Shown one piece after another: positions 1 to 9,216 of a stretch of 37,655 bases of DNA (within the stretch, counting starts at the first letter, position 1; each line of letters begins with the position of its first letter). The position numbers were made by a program, and so were the translations under genes. This DNA comes from Coriobacteriia bacterium (GTDB lineage: Bacteria > Actinomycetota > Coriobacteriia > Coriobacteriales > Eggerthellaceae). The stretch is taken from assembly GCA_030540225.1 (NCBI GenBank), contig JAUNWQ010000001.1, forward strand, positions 26,037 to 63,691, in the 5' to 3' direction. A model generated the notes under the pieces. The model saw only the letters and a program-made list of their open reading frames with translations. It did no database searches and was not told the DNA's origin.

Positions 1-1694
1 GTGCTGCCCTTCTCGAGGCTCTCGTCGGAAGTGGGCGACTGGCGAATGACATTGCCCTGCTTGACGTCGGAGCTTGCCTCCTCGGAGACGGACACCTCGA
101 AGCCGGCGTTCTTCAGCGCGGCCATCGCGTCGCTTTGCGACTTGCCGACCACGTTGGGCACTGCCACTTTTTCGGAACCGAGCGAGAGCACATAGGTGAT
201 GACGGAGCCCTTCGCCGCCTTGTCGCCCGCCTTCAAATCCTGCGAGGAGATCTTGCCCTTCTCGACTTTGTCGTCGTAGGCAGGCGTGCCCGCCTTCATG
301 GTGAGGCCCACCTTGTCGCAGAGCTGTTGCGCCTCATCAGGCGTCTTGTTCGTCAAATCGGGCACAGTGACCTGCTCGGTGCCTTGCGAGATGTTCAGGT
401 TGATCTTTGTCCCCGCGGGCTTCTTCGTTCCCGCTGCGGGGTCCTGGCTCACAACGCTGCCTGCCGCAACGCTGTCATCGTGGACGGCGTTGGTGGTGCC
501 CACCTCGAAGCCGGCCTTCTCGATGATCGTCGTGGCCTCCTCAAGCGTCTTGCCCTTCACGTTGGGCACAGGGTCGCCCGATGCGAAGACGCCGGAGAAG
601 ACGAGCGCGGCGATGGCGATGACAGCGATGGCTGCCACGATGGCTACAATGAGCCCTGTCTTTTTGCCGCCCTTGTCCTCGGGCATGTTCGGAGTGTTGG
701 CTCCGTGATAGTTGGTCTGGCCGCTGTGGGTTACGGGCTTCACGGGCTGGGGCATGACCATCGTGCTGTCGGCGCCCGCCGCGCCGCCCTCGATGGGGTT
801 CATCACGCGGGTCTGCGCGCTCGTGAAACCGCCCGGCACCGCGGCGCCCGCAAGTTTTACGGGGCGGCCCGCCAAGAAGTCGTTCAGTGCGAGGCGCATG
901 TCATTCGCGGTGGCGAAGCGGTCCGCGGGGTTTTTCTGCATGGCCTTCGCTATGATGCTCTCAAGGCCCGGGTCGATGTCGGGGTTGAAGTCGGAGGGCA
1001 GCGGCGGCTCCTCGTTGACCTGCTTCATGGCGACGCTGATGGCGTCGGGGCCGTCGAAGGGAAGCTTGCCCGTCGCGGCCTCGAAGAGCACCACGCCAAG
1101 CGAGTAGATGTCGCTTGCGGCGGTGAGCTCCTTGCCCTGCGCCTGCTCAGGCGAGATGTAGTGCGCCGTTCCGAGAACGGTGGATGTCTTGGCGTTCACC
1201 GAGTTCTTTGCGCGCGCGATGCCGAAGTCCATCACCTTCACGTTGCCGTCGGGCTGGACCATGATGTTTTGCGGCTTGATGTCGCGGTGGATAATGTCCT
1301 GGTTATGGGCGACAGAAAGCGCCTGACACACCTGCGAGCCGATTTCGGCGACCTTGCGCTGGTTGAGCGCACCGCGCTGCACGATGCCGGTCTTGAGGTC
1401 GGTGCCGCGGATGTACTCCATGACGATGAAGTACGTGCCGTCGTCTTGACCCCAGTCGTAAACGTTCACGATGTAGGGGCTTTGCAAGTTGGCGGCAGAC
1501 GCGGCCTCCTGGCGGAAGCGCTGCGCGAATGCGGCGTCCGATGCGTATTGGGGCAGCATCACCTTTACGGCAACGCGGCGCCCGAGGACGTTGTCCTGAG
1601 CCTGGTACACCTCGGCCATGCCGCCGATCCCGATGCGCTCGGTAATCTGGTACCTGTTGTTGAAGATTCTGCCTGTCATCGCTGCGCTAGACAC
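1..1694 (-). CDS. pknB: PASTA-domain Ser/Thr protein kinase, PknB type (3' end outside window)
   Basis: This is a membrane Ser/Thr kinase that senses peptidoglycan fragments and phosphorylates cell-wall and division proteins. I read it by translating the minus strand. The GTG start at 1694 is chosen because AAGGAG lies 5 nt upstream; an ATG five codons later is the alternative. The kinase domain fills about residues 14-280: glycine loop GIGGMAEV, ATP lysine K44, HRD at 136-138, DFG at 156-158, and an APE-like SPEQ after a Thr-rich activation loop. One membrane helix follows near 345-370. The extracellular part shows two full PASTA repeats and most of a third when the window ends (564 complete codons visible). 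It is the last visible gene of an operon with its cognate phosphatase, two FHA proteins and a SEDS-PBP fusion, as in actinobacteria. The true C-terminus and the number of PASTA repeats cannot be seen. Confidence 0.95.
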   Translation of the reverse strand, partial: MSSAAMTGRIFNNRYQITERIGIGGMAEVYQAQDNVLGRRVAVKVMLPQYASDAAFAQRFRQEAASAANLQSPYIVNVYDWGQDDGTYFIVMEYIRGTDLKTGIVQRGALNQRKVAEIGSQVCQALSVAHNQDIIHRDIKPQNIMVQPDGNVKVMDFGIARAKNSVNAKTSTVLGTAHYISPEQAQGKELTAASDIYSLGVVLFEAATGKLPFDGPDAISVAMKQVNEEPPLPSDFNPDIDPGLESIIAKAMQKNPADRFATANDMRLALNDFLAGRPVKLAGAAVPGGFTSAQTRVMNPIEGGAAGADSTMVMPQPVKPVTHSGQTNYHGANTPNMPEDKGGKKTGLIVAIVAAIAVIAIAALVFSGVFASGDPVPNVKGKTLEEATTIIEKAGFEVGTTNAVHDDSVAAGSVVSQDPAAGTKKPAGTKINLNISQGTEQVTVPDLTNKTPDEAQQLCDKVGLTMKAGTPAYDDKVEKGKISSQDLKAGDKAAKGSVITYVLSLGSEKVAVPNVVGKSQSDAMAALKNAGFEVSVSEEASSDVKQGNVIRQSPTSDESLEKGS

Positions 1695-1766
1695 GTTTGC
1701 TCCTTAAACTTCCCTGCTGTGCTGCGTTTTTGTTTCGTTTATGCCGGTTCGCATTAGCATACCAAA

Positions 1767-4583
1767 TTATAAATCGCCTTGTACTTCCAACGCCGTTTTC
1801 ATCACATCTCGAGCCTTGCCGGCGGCGTACTCGCTGGATTGCCCCTTCTCGATCACGATCGCCACGACGACGTTGCAATTCTCCGACGGCGCCATGCCGA
1901 CAAACCACACGTCGTTGTAGCCGTCGTGCTCGGCGGTGCCCGTCTTGCCCGCCACGGTGACGCCGTTGATTTGAGCGGAAGTGCCGGTGCCGTTGTTCAC
2001 GACGCCCTCGAGCACAGTGCGCACACGGCTCGCTGTGTCGGCGCTCACCGCTTGCGAGAGCTTCTTCGGGGTGGCCGTGTAGCTGCGCTTACCGTCGGCA
2101 TTGTAGATGCCGTCGACCAGGTAGGGCTGCATGATCGCGCCGTCGTTGGCGATGCCGCAGCCGGCGAGCGCCATCTCGAGCACGGTGGCCTGGGGGCCTG
2201 CGGGGCTCGGATGGTTGGTCGTCTTGCTCTCGCCGACGGGCTCTCCCGCCGCCGCCCAGGCAGTCTCCCACGTGGTCATGTCCTTCGCGTCGGGCATGAC
2301 CGAGGTCGCGAGGGGCAGATCGAAATCGATGTCCATGTTGAAGCCGAAGAGCTTCGCGTAGTTCACGAGATTCTCCGCGCCGATCTGCACGCCGAGCTGG
2401 CCGAAGACGACGTTGGAGGAAAGTTCGGTCGCGCGTGCAAGTGAAATCGTGCCGTAGTTGTGCTTCTCGAAGTTGGTGACGGCGGCGTTGCCGATATCCA
2501 TCGACGAGGGCGACTCGAACATGGTGGTCTCGGTGGCGATGCCTTCCTGCAGCGCGCAGGCGAGCGAGATGATCTTGAACGTGGAACCTGGCGCGTAGAG
2601 TGCCTGCGTCGCGCGGTTGTACAGCTCGCTCGAGCTCGTGGAATTCGCTCCCGAGCTTGCGGCGTCGGCGATCACCTGGTCGATGTCGGCGGCGTCGTAG
2701 GTTGGGGCCGAGGCCATCGCGAGCACGGCGCCCGTCTTCGGGTCCATGACCACGCAGGCGCCCGAGTCGTTGGCCAGCGCGTCTTGCGCCGCCTGCTGAA
2801 TCTGCGAGTTGATGGAGAGCGTGACGTCGTTGCCGGGGGTGCCCACGCCCGAAAGCGAGTTCACGACATCGGTGATTGACGCGAAGTTCTTCTCGCCCTT
2901 GAGCGTGTCGTTGTAGCTGGCCTCGATGCCGCTTGTTCCGTACTTCGACGAGGTGTAGCCCACCACGTGGCTCGCGAGGTCGCCCGCCGGGTAGACGCGC
3001 GAGTACGTGCCATCGTCGTTCTTGACGCTCTGCGCGAGGACGGTTCCGTCGTAGGTGGAGATGGTGCCGCGCTCGGTCTTCGACTCGCGCGCCATGGTGT
3101 GGTTGTTCGCCGCCATGTTCTGGTAGTCGCTCGCCTGCACGACCATGATCAGCGTGAGGTTTGCCACGAGCGCCGCGAACATGAGCGAGAACACGATCAT
3201 GGTGTGCGTGAGGCGCTTGCCGAGCGAGACGCGCCCGAGCACGCTGTTCGCGCTGATGATGGTCGTGGTGTTCATAATCTCGGAAGACGAGCCCGTGCCC
3301 TCGTCGCCGCAGCGCAACAGGAACCCGACGATGATGAACGCGGCGAGCAGCGATGAGCCGCCTTGGCTGACGAAGGGGAGCGTGATGCCGGTGAGGGGGA
3401 TGAGCCTGGTGACGCCGCCGACGATGATGAACGCCTGGAGCACGATGATCGAGGTGAGGCCTGCGCCGATAAGAGAGCTCACATCCGATTTCGCGCGTGC
3501 TGCGGTCACGAAGCCGCGAATCGCGAAGCACAGGTACAAAAGCAGCAGGCCTGCCGCGCCTAAAAGCCCCGCCTCCTCGCCGATGGCCGCGAAGATGAAG
3601 TCGCTTTCCACGACCGGGATGCGGGTGATGCCGTTGCCGCCGCCTGCCATGCCGCGCCCGATTCCCGTGCCGAACAGGTCGCCGTCGGCAAGCGAATAGA
3701 TGGTCTGCACGAGCTGGTAGCCGGTGTTCTGCGCGTCGGCGAAGGGGTTAAGCCAGGTGGCGACACGCGTCTGCACGTGGTCGAAGGCGAAGTAGGCGCC
3801 CACGCCGCCGATGGCAACGAGGCCCAAGCCGATGACCAGGTAGAACTTCTTTCCCGTGGCAACGTAGAGCATGACCAGGAACACGAGGAAGAAGACGAGC
3901 GCGCTGCCGAGGTCCTTCTCGAACACGACGATGAGCATTGCCACGCCCCACATGAGGAGCAGCGGCAGGAGCGTGCGGATGTCTGGCAAGCGGAACGGGC
4001 CCACATGCCAGGTAAACACCGAGAGCATCTCGCGGTTCTGCGCAAGGTAGCCGGCCAGGAAGAGCACGATAATGATCTTCGCGATCTCGCCTGGTTGGAA
4101 GGAGAATCCGCCTACATGCAGCCAGATGCGGCTGCCGTAGATTTCCTGGCCGATGCCGGGGATCATCGGCGAGAGCAAAAGGATGACGCCGACGATGGCG
4201 AGCGTGTACTTGTAGTTGGCGAGCCGGTCGGGATTTCGCAGGAAGGCCATGACCGCAATCATGAGCACGACGCCCAAGAACAGCCAGACGACCTGGTTGA
4301 TGGCCATGTTGGGGCTGTCGGAGAAGGGCGCTATGCGCGTGATGAAAGCGATGCCGATGCCCGAGAGCGCGAACGAGATCGGCAGGATGGCGGGGTCGGC
4401 TTCGGGGGCGAGTATGCGCGTGGCGATGTGCGCCACGACGAAGGCGCCGAAGATGCCGATCGGCACGCCGAGGGTCTGCATGTTGAGCGCTTGCCCCTCG
4501 TTGATTGCGAGCATCGCGAACATCAAGATGACGAGCGGCGACGCGATGAGCAGCAAGATGAGCTCTATGTTGCGCCTCGTCAT
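1767..4583 (-). CDS. rodA/pbpA: SEDS glycosyltransferase fused to class B PBP transpeptidase
   Basis: One 938-residue protein joins the two halves of a peptidoglycan synthase. Residues 1 to about 425 are a multi-helix SEDS (RodA/FtsW) polymerase with family signatures FQPGE near 162-166, EKDLGSA at 222-228, ESDFIF near 326-331 and VSQGGSSLL at 405-413. A short linker (about 427-455) leads to one membrane helix (461-480) and a class B penicillin-binding domain: SxxK motif STFK at 667-670, SxN motif SSN at 722-724, KTG at 880-882. All transpeptidase motifs are intact. In mycobacteria rodA and pbpA are separate neighbours at this operon position; here the frame is continuous with no stop between them. 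The start overlaps the phosphatase stop by 4 bp, so translation is likely coupled. Peptidoglycan polymerisation and cross-linking by one chain is inferred from the two families. Confidence 0.95.
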   Translation of the reverse strand: MTRRNIELILLLIASPLVILMFAMLAINEGQALNMQTLGVPIGIFGAFVVAHIATRILAPEADPAILPISFALSGIGIAFITRIAPFSDSPNMAINQVVWLFLGVVLMIAVMAFLRNPDRLANYKYTLAIVGVILLLSPMIPGIGQEIYGSRIWLHVGGFSFQPGEIAKIIIVLFLAGYLAQNREMLSVFTWHVGPFRLPDIRTLLPLLLMWGVAMLIVVFEKDLGSALVFFLVFLVMLYVATGKKFYLVIGLGLVAIGGVGAYFAFDHVQTRVATWLNPFADAQNTGYQLVQTIYSLADGDLFGTGIGRGMAGGGNGITRIPVVESDFIFAAIGEEAGLLGAAGLLLLYLCFAIRGFVTAARAKSDVSSLIGAGLTSIIVLQAFIIVGGVTRLIPLTGITLPFVSQGGSSLLAAFIIVGFLLRCGDEGTGSSSEIMNTTTIISANSVLGRVSLGKRLTHTMIVFSLMFAALVANLTLIMVVQASDYQNMAANNHTMARESKTERGTISTYDGTVLAQSVKNDDGTYSRVYPAGDLASHVVGYTSSKYGTSGIEASYNDTLKGEKNFASITDVVNSLSGVGTPGNDVTLSINSQIQQAAQDALANDSGACVVMDPKTGAVLAMASAPTYDAADIDQVIADAASSGANSTSSSELYNRATQALYAPGSTFKIISLACALQEGIATETTMFESPSSMDIGNAAVTNFEKHNYGTISLARATELSSNVVFGQLGVQIGAENLVNYAKLFGFNMDIDFDLPLATSVMPDAKDMTTWETAWAAAGEPVGESKTTNHPSPAGPQATVLEMALAGCGIANDGAIMQPYLVDGIYNADGKRSYTATPKKLSQAVSADTASRVRTVLEGVVNNGTGTSAQINGVTVAGKTGTAEHDGYNDVWFVGMAPSENCNVVVAIVIEKGQSSEYAAGKARDVMKTALEVQGDL

Positions 4584-5899
4584 GCGGCATCACCGCTTCC
4601 CGATGTGCTGGGGGATGTGTCGTCGTTTTGCGTCCTCTCGCTGGAAGCGGCGCTTGCGGTGGCGGAAGCGCTTTGCCCCGAGGCTTTCGAGTCGTCGGAT
4701 TGCGCCTCGTCGCGCGTGCGATCCCGCTCGTCCTCGGTCTGCTTTTTGTTCAAGACTTCCTGCTCGTATTCGGCGACGAGGCTTTCGGCAGCCTCGACGT
4801 TGTCGCAGGTGATGGAGTTCTCCGCCAAGCGATTGGCAAGGCCCGGCTGCAGGTCGTCCACGTCGATGTCGGTCGTCTTCTCGAGCGTTGAGAAGCTCAT
4901 TCCCGCGAACTCGCCGGGAACCCCGCGGTAAATGGCGACCTTCCCCTGGTCAACGCCGAGGTATGCCGCGGTGCTGACCCAGTAGTTCAGCCCGTATGCC
5001 GCACCGCCCACGATTGCCGCGAGCAGGACGAGGACGAACGCAACGGTGATCTTCGTTTTGCGCGCCACTTTGCGGCGGCGCTTTTCAGCGAAGCCCTTCA
5101 CGTCGACCACGATGACGGTCACGTTGTCGTGACCGCCGGCGGCGATTGCTTCGTTCACCAGCTGTGATGCGCAGCGCTGCGGATCGGAGACGCGATTTAG
5201 GATTGCCTCGATGTCCTGGTCGAGCACCATGCCCGAAAGTCCGTCTGAGCACAAAAGCAGGCGGTCGCCCGCGTCGACGTTGATCTCGTAGAGGTCGGCC
5301 ACGGTGCGCGGGTCGCTGCCGAGCGCGCGCGTGATGACCGAGCGCTGCGGGTGGACGCGTGCTTCTTCGGGGGTGAGCTGCCCGGCCTCGATGAGGTCGG
5401 CCATAAGCGAGTGGTCGCGCGTGAGCTGCTGGATCTTCCCCTTGTGAAGCAGATATGCTCGCGAGTCGCCTACCTGCGCGATGACGAGGCGCTCTCCTTC
5501 GAGCATCGCTGCGGTGCAGGTGGTGCCCATGCCCTCGCGACCGCGCCCCTCGTGCGCCGCCTTCAGGATCGCGTGGTTCGCGGCCTGGACAGCGCGCCCG
5601 AGCTCGTTCGCGTCGGGGTGTTGCGGCGCCCGCTCGGAGATGACGTTGACGGCGATTTCGGATGCGACCTCGCCCGCGGCGTGGCCGCCCATGCCGTCTG
5701 CCACCACGAACAGCGGCGGCGCCACGACGAGCGAGTCTTCGTTGTGGTCGCGCACGCAGCCGACGTCGGTTCTGCTGCCGAACGTCGCCGAAGAAGCTCG
5801 ACGCCCGCGCCCGCTCGGGCGGTGCCCCCTCGAGGGGCGTTCCCCGCGTGCTGCGCGATGCGGGTCGTGATTGAATGATTGTTCGTTCTGAACTGGCAT
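4580..5899 (-). CDS. pstP: PP2C-family Ser/Thr phosphatase with membrane anchor (PstP type)
   Basis: This metal-dependent phosphatase should reverse PknB phosphorylation. The protein has 439 residues: a basic, probably disordered N-terminus of about 38 residues, a PP2C domain to about residue 265, a membrane helix at 284-305, and an extracytoplasmic tail ending in about 55 Ser/Asp/Thr-rich residues. Metal-binding motifs are present: DGMGGH at 68-73, VGDSRAYL at 143-150, SDG at 218-220 and DN at 258-259. The start codon shares one base with the fhaB stop (TAATG), and the gene overlaps the SEDS-PBP start by 4 bp. This fits the actinobacterial order fhaA-fhaB-pstP-rodA-pbpA-pknB. No separate ribosome site stands out, so expression probably depends on coupling from fhaB. 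Confidence 0.94.
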   Translation of the reverse strand: MPVQNEQSFNHDPHRAARGERPSRGHRPSGRGRRASSATFGSRTDVGCVRDHNEDSLVVAPPLFVVADGMGGHAAGEVASEIAVNVISERAPQHPDANELGRAVQAANHAILKAAHEGRGREGMGTTCTAAMLEGERLVIAQVGDSRAYLLHKGKIQQLTRDHSLMADLIEAGQLTPEEARVHPQRSVITRALGSDPRTVADLYEINVDAGDRLLLCSDGLSGMVLDQDIEAILNRVSDPQRCASQLVNEAIAAGGHDNVTVIVVDVKGFAEKRRRKVARKTKITVAFVLVLLAAIVGGAAYGLNYWVSTAAYLGVDQGKVAIYRGVPGEFAGMSFSTLEKTTDIDVDDLQPGLANRLAENSITCDNVEAAESLVAEYEQEVLNKKQTEDERDRTRDEAQSDDSKASGQSASATASAASSERTQNDDTSPSTSGSGDAA

Positions 5900-6312
5900 T
5901 ATGCGAACCTAACGCGGATGGCGACGTCGCCGATGTTCACGACGTCGTTGTTCTTCAGGGCTACGGGTCCGGCGATGAGCTTGCCGTTGACGGCGGTTCC
6001 GTTGGTGGAGCCGAGGTCTTCGATGAACAGGTTCTGCCCCATGGGATTAAAGCATGCATGACGTGCGGAAACGTACCCGGCTCCGATCACGATGTCGGCG
6101 CCAGGCGCGCGGCCGACCACAACCGGCCCGCGCACTGCGATGGAGACACCGCGAAGCTCCTTCGGGCCGCGCTCGATCGACAGGTTCCACGAGCGCTCCT
6201 TCTTGCGCTGTCCGCGGACGAGTCCCACGCCGGTTTTCATGATGGCGAACAGGAACAGGTACAGAAGCGCCACGAACAACAGGCGCGCGATGAGCAATAC
6301 GGTGTCGATCAC
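5899..6312 (-). CDS. fhaB: Membrane-anchored FHA-domain protein (FhaB/FipA type)
   Basis: This is a 137-residue protein with an N-terminal membrane helix (about 3-24), a basic linker and a C-terminal FHA domain that binds phosphothreonine. FHA hallmarks are GR at 67-68, SARH at 82-85 and STNG at 102-105. The start is GTG with AAAGG about 7 nt upstream. Its family recruits PknB-phosphorylated partners to the envelope; that role is inferred from the family and the operon. The gene sits 15 bp after fhaA and overlaps pstP by one base. Confidence 0.92.
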   Translation of the reverse strand: MIDTVLLIARLLFVALLYLFLFAIMKTGVGLVRGQRKKERSWNLSIERGPKELRGVSIAVRGPVVVGRAPGADIVIGAGYVSARHACFNPMGQNLFIEDLGSTNGTAVNGKLIAGPVALKNNDVVNIGDVAIRVRFA

Positions 6313-6327
6313 GATGTGCCTTTCGCG

Positions 6328-7383
6328 TTATCCGATCACGAATTGAAGGTTGGTGGTTCCCATGACGATGCGCTCGCCGCCCTGCAGCACCTGCGAGGTG
6401 ATCTGGCGGCCGTTCACGAGCGTGCCGTTCGTGGATCCGAGGTCGGTGAGAACCCACACGCCCGGTTGCTCGAAGCGCAGCTCAGCGTGCGTGCGGCTTG
6501 CGTTGATATCGGGGATGACGATGTCGCAGTTGGACTCTCGGCCGATGAGCTGGCGCGCGGAGGAAAGCGGGAACGTCTTGCCGTGCGTCGTGTCGATGAG
6601 CGCGGCTCCGCCTTTCTGGGCGCGAGGCTGCTCGCGGCGCGCTGCTTCCTGCGGGAAGACCATGGTCTGGGGTGCTCCCTGCGCTGCGGCACCCGCGATT
6701 GCGGCGCCTGCGCCGGCGAAAGATTCCCCGCGGTTCATCGGGGGTTCCGCCCAGCCAGGTTCTTCCTGCGATTCAAAGGGCTGGTCGTCGTCGTAGTTGT
6801 CGTAATCGTCGTAGCCATCGTAGTCGTCGTAGTCGGAATAGCCCTCGTCTTCGGCGTAGTCGTCGTATGCGGGCTGATCGTAGCCGCCGGCGTACGGGGC
6901 GGCCTGCGGCTGAGGGGCATATCCGCCAGCGGGGGCGCCGTAGCGGTTGGCCGCCGGCGCGGCGCCGATGCCGTAGCGCGCCATTTCCTCGGCGCGGAGC
7001 TGCGCGATGAGGGGCGCGGCGACGGGCTCTGCCACCACGTCGAACTTGCCGTGGCGAAGGCCCTCGTCGACGATGAAGCGCACGAGCGGCTGTCCGTCCA
7101 TGAGAAGTCCCTCTTCGGCTGCCTTCGCGGCAAGGTAGGTCTCGGTCTCGCCCGCGAGGGTGGGGTAGTAGCCGAACAGGCGCTCGTCATCGTCGGCGTT
7201 CACAAGCACGGTGTAAAGTGTCGGAGCGTATTGCTTTCCCGCGCCGACCATCTTGTTGCGGCGCATCTGCTTTTCCGCCTTCTTGGCAATCTGCACGGGC
7301 GACAGCGGCGAGTTCGCCATTTTGTCGGCTGCGCCCTCGAACGTGTCTTCCATCTTGCCTTCGAATTTGGACAGGAAGCCCAT
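6328..7383 (-). CDS. fhaA: FHA-domain protein with N-terminal DUF3662-like region (FhaA type)
   Basis: This protein of 351 residues is the first gene of the minus-strand signalling operon. The ATG at 7383 is preferred because GAAGGAG lies just upstream; the frame stays open to a TTG at 7470, but that codon has no ribosome site and adds unconserved residues. The N-terminal 110 or so residues match the DUF3662 layout of actinobacterial FhaA. A long Tyr/Asp/Pro/Gly-rich low-complexity linker follows, then a C-terminal FHA domain with IGRESNCDI, SRTHAEL and LGSTNGT motifs. The FHA fold binds phosphothreonine, so it likely docks PknB-phosphorylated proteins. Only intergenic sequence separates it from the divergent menF gene. 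Confidence 0.92.
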   Translation of the reverse strand: MGFLSKFEGKMEDTFEGAADKMANSPLSPVQIAKKAEKQMRRNKMVGAGKQYAPTLYTVLVNADDDERLFGYYPTLAGETETYLAAKAAEEGLLMDGQPLVRFIVDEGLRHGKFDVVAEPVAAPLIAQLRAEEMARYGIGAAPAANRYGAPAGGYAPQPQAAPYAGGYDQPAYDDYAEDEGYSDYDDYDGYDDYDNYDDDQPFESQEEPGWAEPPMNRGESFAGAGAAIAGAAAQGAPQTMVFPQEAARREQPRAQKGGAALIDTTHGKTFPLSSARQLIGRESNCDIVIPDINASRTHAELRFEQPGVWVLTDLGSTNGTLVNGRQITSQVLQGGERIVMGTTNLQFVIG

Positions 7384-7698
7384 CTCATCTCCTTCGCGCG
7401 GTGTTTTCGAAGTCTCCATGTTGCCACAAAGCGGGCAAGAGGGCTCAAGCTTTACCGAATTGTCACTCAATCAGCGGATTCGCGTCGAGAAAGCGCGGAG
7501 GAGGGGGAAGGCGGCGGGAAGTGTGCGCGACGGCGGCGTGAAGGGCTCGCGAGCGTTGGCGCGACGGCGGCGTGGGAAGGGCGCGCAGGGGAAAGGAGCC
7601 TCGTGGTGCGCGCGACGGGGAACGGGAAGGCGGCGGGGAGGGCGGGCGTGCGGTTCTCGACGGGCGACTCGCTTCGGCGCCCTCGCTCTGCGCAAGCT
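7384..7698. other. Divergent intergenic region, fhaA/menF
   Basis: About 315 bp of very G-rich sequence lies between fhaA and the menF promoter. It is dominated by purine-rich tracts on the plus strand near 7495-7660. I find no convincing gene on either strand. The promoter of the fhaA operon must lie here or further upstream, but I could not place it. Confidence 0.5.
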
Positions 7699-7727
7699 GT
7701 GGCACGGGCGCGTGGTATCGATATAAT
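7699..7727 (+). promoter_or_regulatory. Probable sigma-A promoter of menF
   Basis: A perfect -10 box TATAAT at 7722-7727 sits 17 bp after GTGGCA (7699-7704; four of six match to TTGACA). Transcription would start near 7734, about 25 nt before the menF ATG. The local AT-rich patch stands out from its GC-rich surroundings. Confidence 0.65.
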
Positions 7728-7759
7728 TGGCGACAACAAGTTTCCCGAAAGGATTGCCC

Positions 7760-9007
7760 ATGACCCGCGTCTACACGTATTCCCAGCCCATCGATGCCGA
7801 CATCGTCGACGGGTTCTGCCTTTTGCAGAAGGGCTTCACCGACCAGTTCGTCTACTACGACAAGCAAAGCGCGAACCGCTACATGGGCTTGGGGCGCTGC
7901 ATCGCGTTACCGCAGATGGAAGGTGTGGAATACGAAATCGAGGGGCCCATCGACCAGCCGCCCGTGTTCTTCTCGTTCAATCGCTTCGACGCGGAGAACC
8001 CTAAGGCGACCGACGAGCTCTTCGAAGCGTTCCCGCGCCTTAAGTTCATGCTGCCTGAAGTGGTGCTTGTGGAAAACGAGCGCGGGCGCATGCTGCAAGT
8101 GAACAGCCTCTCTCCCGTGTATCCGGGCCGCATCGCGCGTTTCGCGCGCCAGGCGGCAGGCGCCCCGCGTCGCGAGCGCGTGACGGTTCCGTTCACGTTG
8201 GAGCGCGATTCGCGCGAGCAGTGGCGGGCGGAAGTGGATGCTGCGCTTTCGGCTATTCGCTCGGGGCGCGTTGGCAAGGTGGTTCTCTCGCGCAGGCAGA
8301 GGCTTCGCGCCGAGCACCCGTTCTCTTCGAAGGACCTGCTGGTCAACTTGATAGACGGCGACGCGCGCGGCACGGTGCTGCTCTACCGTTACGCCGACGT
8401 GTTCTTCTGCGGCTGCACGCCCGAGCTGCTCGTTCGCAAGCGCGGCCAGCAGCTTGAGAGCATGTGCCTGGCGGGGACGTGCCCCGCTTCCGAGGACCCT
8501 GATCGCGCTCGCGAGCTGGCAAGCGAGCTTATGGCGGACGAGAAGAACCGCGCCGAGCACGAGCACGTCGTCCACTTCATGCGCGAGGTTCTGGGGCGCA
8601 TCTGCCATGACGTGCGCATTCCGCGCGAGCCGCAGATCCTCTCGCTGCGCCACGTGCAGCACCTCCACACCCCGGTGAGCGCGAAGGTGCTCGAGGGCGT
8701 GAACCTGCCCGAGCTTGTGGGCGATTTGCACCCCACGCCTGCGGTGGCGGGCACGCCCGTCGGCGAGGCGAAGATGCTCATCCGCCAGATCGAGTCGTAC
8801 AACCGCGGATTCTTCGCAGGTGCTTGCGGCTACATCGACGGTGCAGGTGACGGTGCATTTTCGGTCGGTCTTCGCACGGGCGTTTTCGATGGGGAAGGCG
8901 GCTGGGTGTATGCCGGGTGCGGTATCGTCGAGGGCAGCGTGGCCGACGACGAGTTCGACGAGATCGACATGAAGCTCAAGACCATCTTAAGCGCGTTCGG
9001 GGAATAG
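7760..9007 (+). CDS. menF: Isochorismate synthase (MenF family)
   Basis: This chorismate-binding enzyme makes isochorismate, the first committed step of menaquinone synthesis. The ATG at 7760 is chosen because GAAAGGA precedes it by about 7 nt; this gives 415 residues, usual for the family. Signatures include the catalytic-lysine region GKVVLSRRQRL, the PELLVRKRGQQLESMCLAGT block, the HLHTPVSA block and the C-terminal GDLHPTPAVAGTP and ESYNRGFFAGACGY blocks. No amidotransferase domain is present. MenD, MenH, MenB and MenE-MenC in the same window support menaquinone rather than siderophore use, although an iron-type importer follows directly downstream. Confidence 0.93.
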   Translation: MTRVYTYSQPIDADIVDGFCLLQKGFTDQFVYYDKQSANRYMGLGRCIALPQMEGVEYEIEGPIDQPPVFFSFNRFDAENPKATDELFEAFPRLKFMLPEVVLVENERGRMLQVNSLSPVYPGRIARFARQAAGAPRRERVTVPFTLERDSREQWRAEVDAALSAIRSGRVGKVVLSRRQRLRAEHPFSSKDLLVNLIDGDARGTVLLYRYADVFFCGCTPELLVRKRGQQLESMCLAGTCPASEDPDRARELASELMADEKNRAEHEHVVHFMREVLGRICHDVRIPREPQILSLRHVQHLHTPVSAKVLEGVNLPELVGDLHPTPAVAGTPVGEAKMLIRQIESYNRGFFAGACGYIDGAGDGAFSVGLRTGVFDGEGGWVYAGCGIVEGSVADDEFDEIDMKLKTILSAFGE

Positions 9008-9123
9008 GTGCCGCGCGGCCTGCGTCCAGCGGGCATCACGGGATCGGCTGCATGCGCAGGCGAAGACCGAGTGCAGGCGGCCTTGTGACGAGGACGTGCC
9101 TGTGCGCGTCAATAATTACCTAA

Positions 9124-9143
9124 ATAATAGAATAGCCTATTAT
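9124..9143. promoter_or_regulatory. Inverted repeat, candidate metal-regulator operator
   Basis: A perfect 7-bp inverted repeat ATAATAG / CTATTAT with a 6-bp spacer lies 151 bp upstream of the importer. A second, tighter dyad AATAG-c-CTATT (9131-9141) shares its right arm. The central TAGCCTA equals the core of the DtxR/IdeR operator consensus. This is suggestive only, but the patch is strikingly AT-rich and lies upstream of a likely iron or metal-chelate importer. Confidence 0.4.
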
Positions 9144-9216
9144 CCGAATAATCAACGCAGCGCAATCTCGTTCTCCACCTGGGAATCTTCCTTGTTGCGA
9201 GTCTCGTAACCATCCC

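Noticed and set aside
135-1757. Plus-strand open frame opposite pknB
   Set aside because: The minus strand gives a clear kinase with HRD, DFG and PASTA repeats; the plus frame is an antisense shadow.
1766-1771. TATAAT on the minus strand at the SEDS-PBP stop, as a possible pknB promoter
   Set aside because: No -35-like hexamer at 16-18 bp; the nearest (TTGGAA) is only 13 bp away. Left as unproven.
5875-8004. Plus-strand open frame of about 709 codons opposite the FHA genes
   Set aside because: It mirrors the codon structure of fhaB and fhaA on the other strand, is full of low-complexity Val/Gly/Arg, has no ribosome site, and crosses the menF promoter. Long antisense frames are expected at this GC content.
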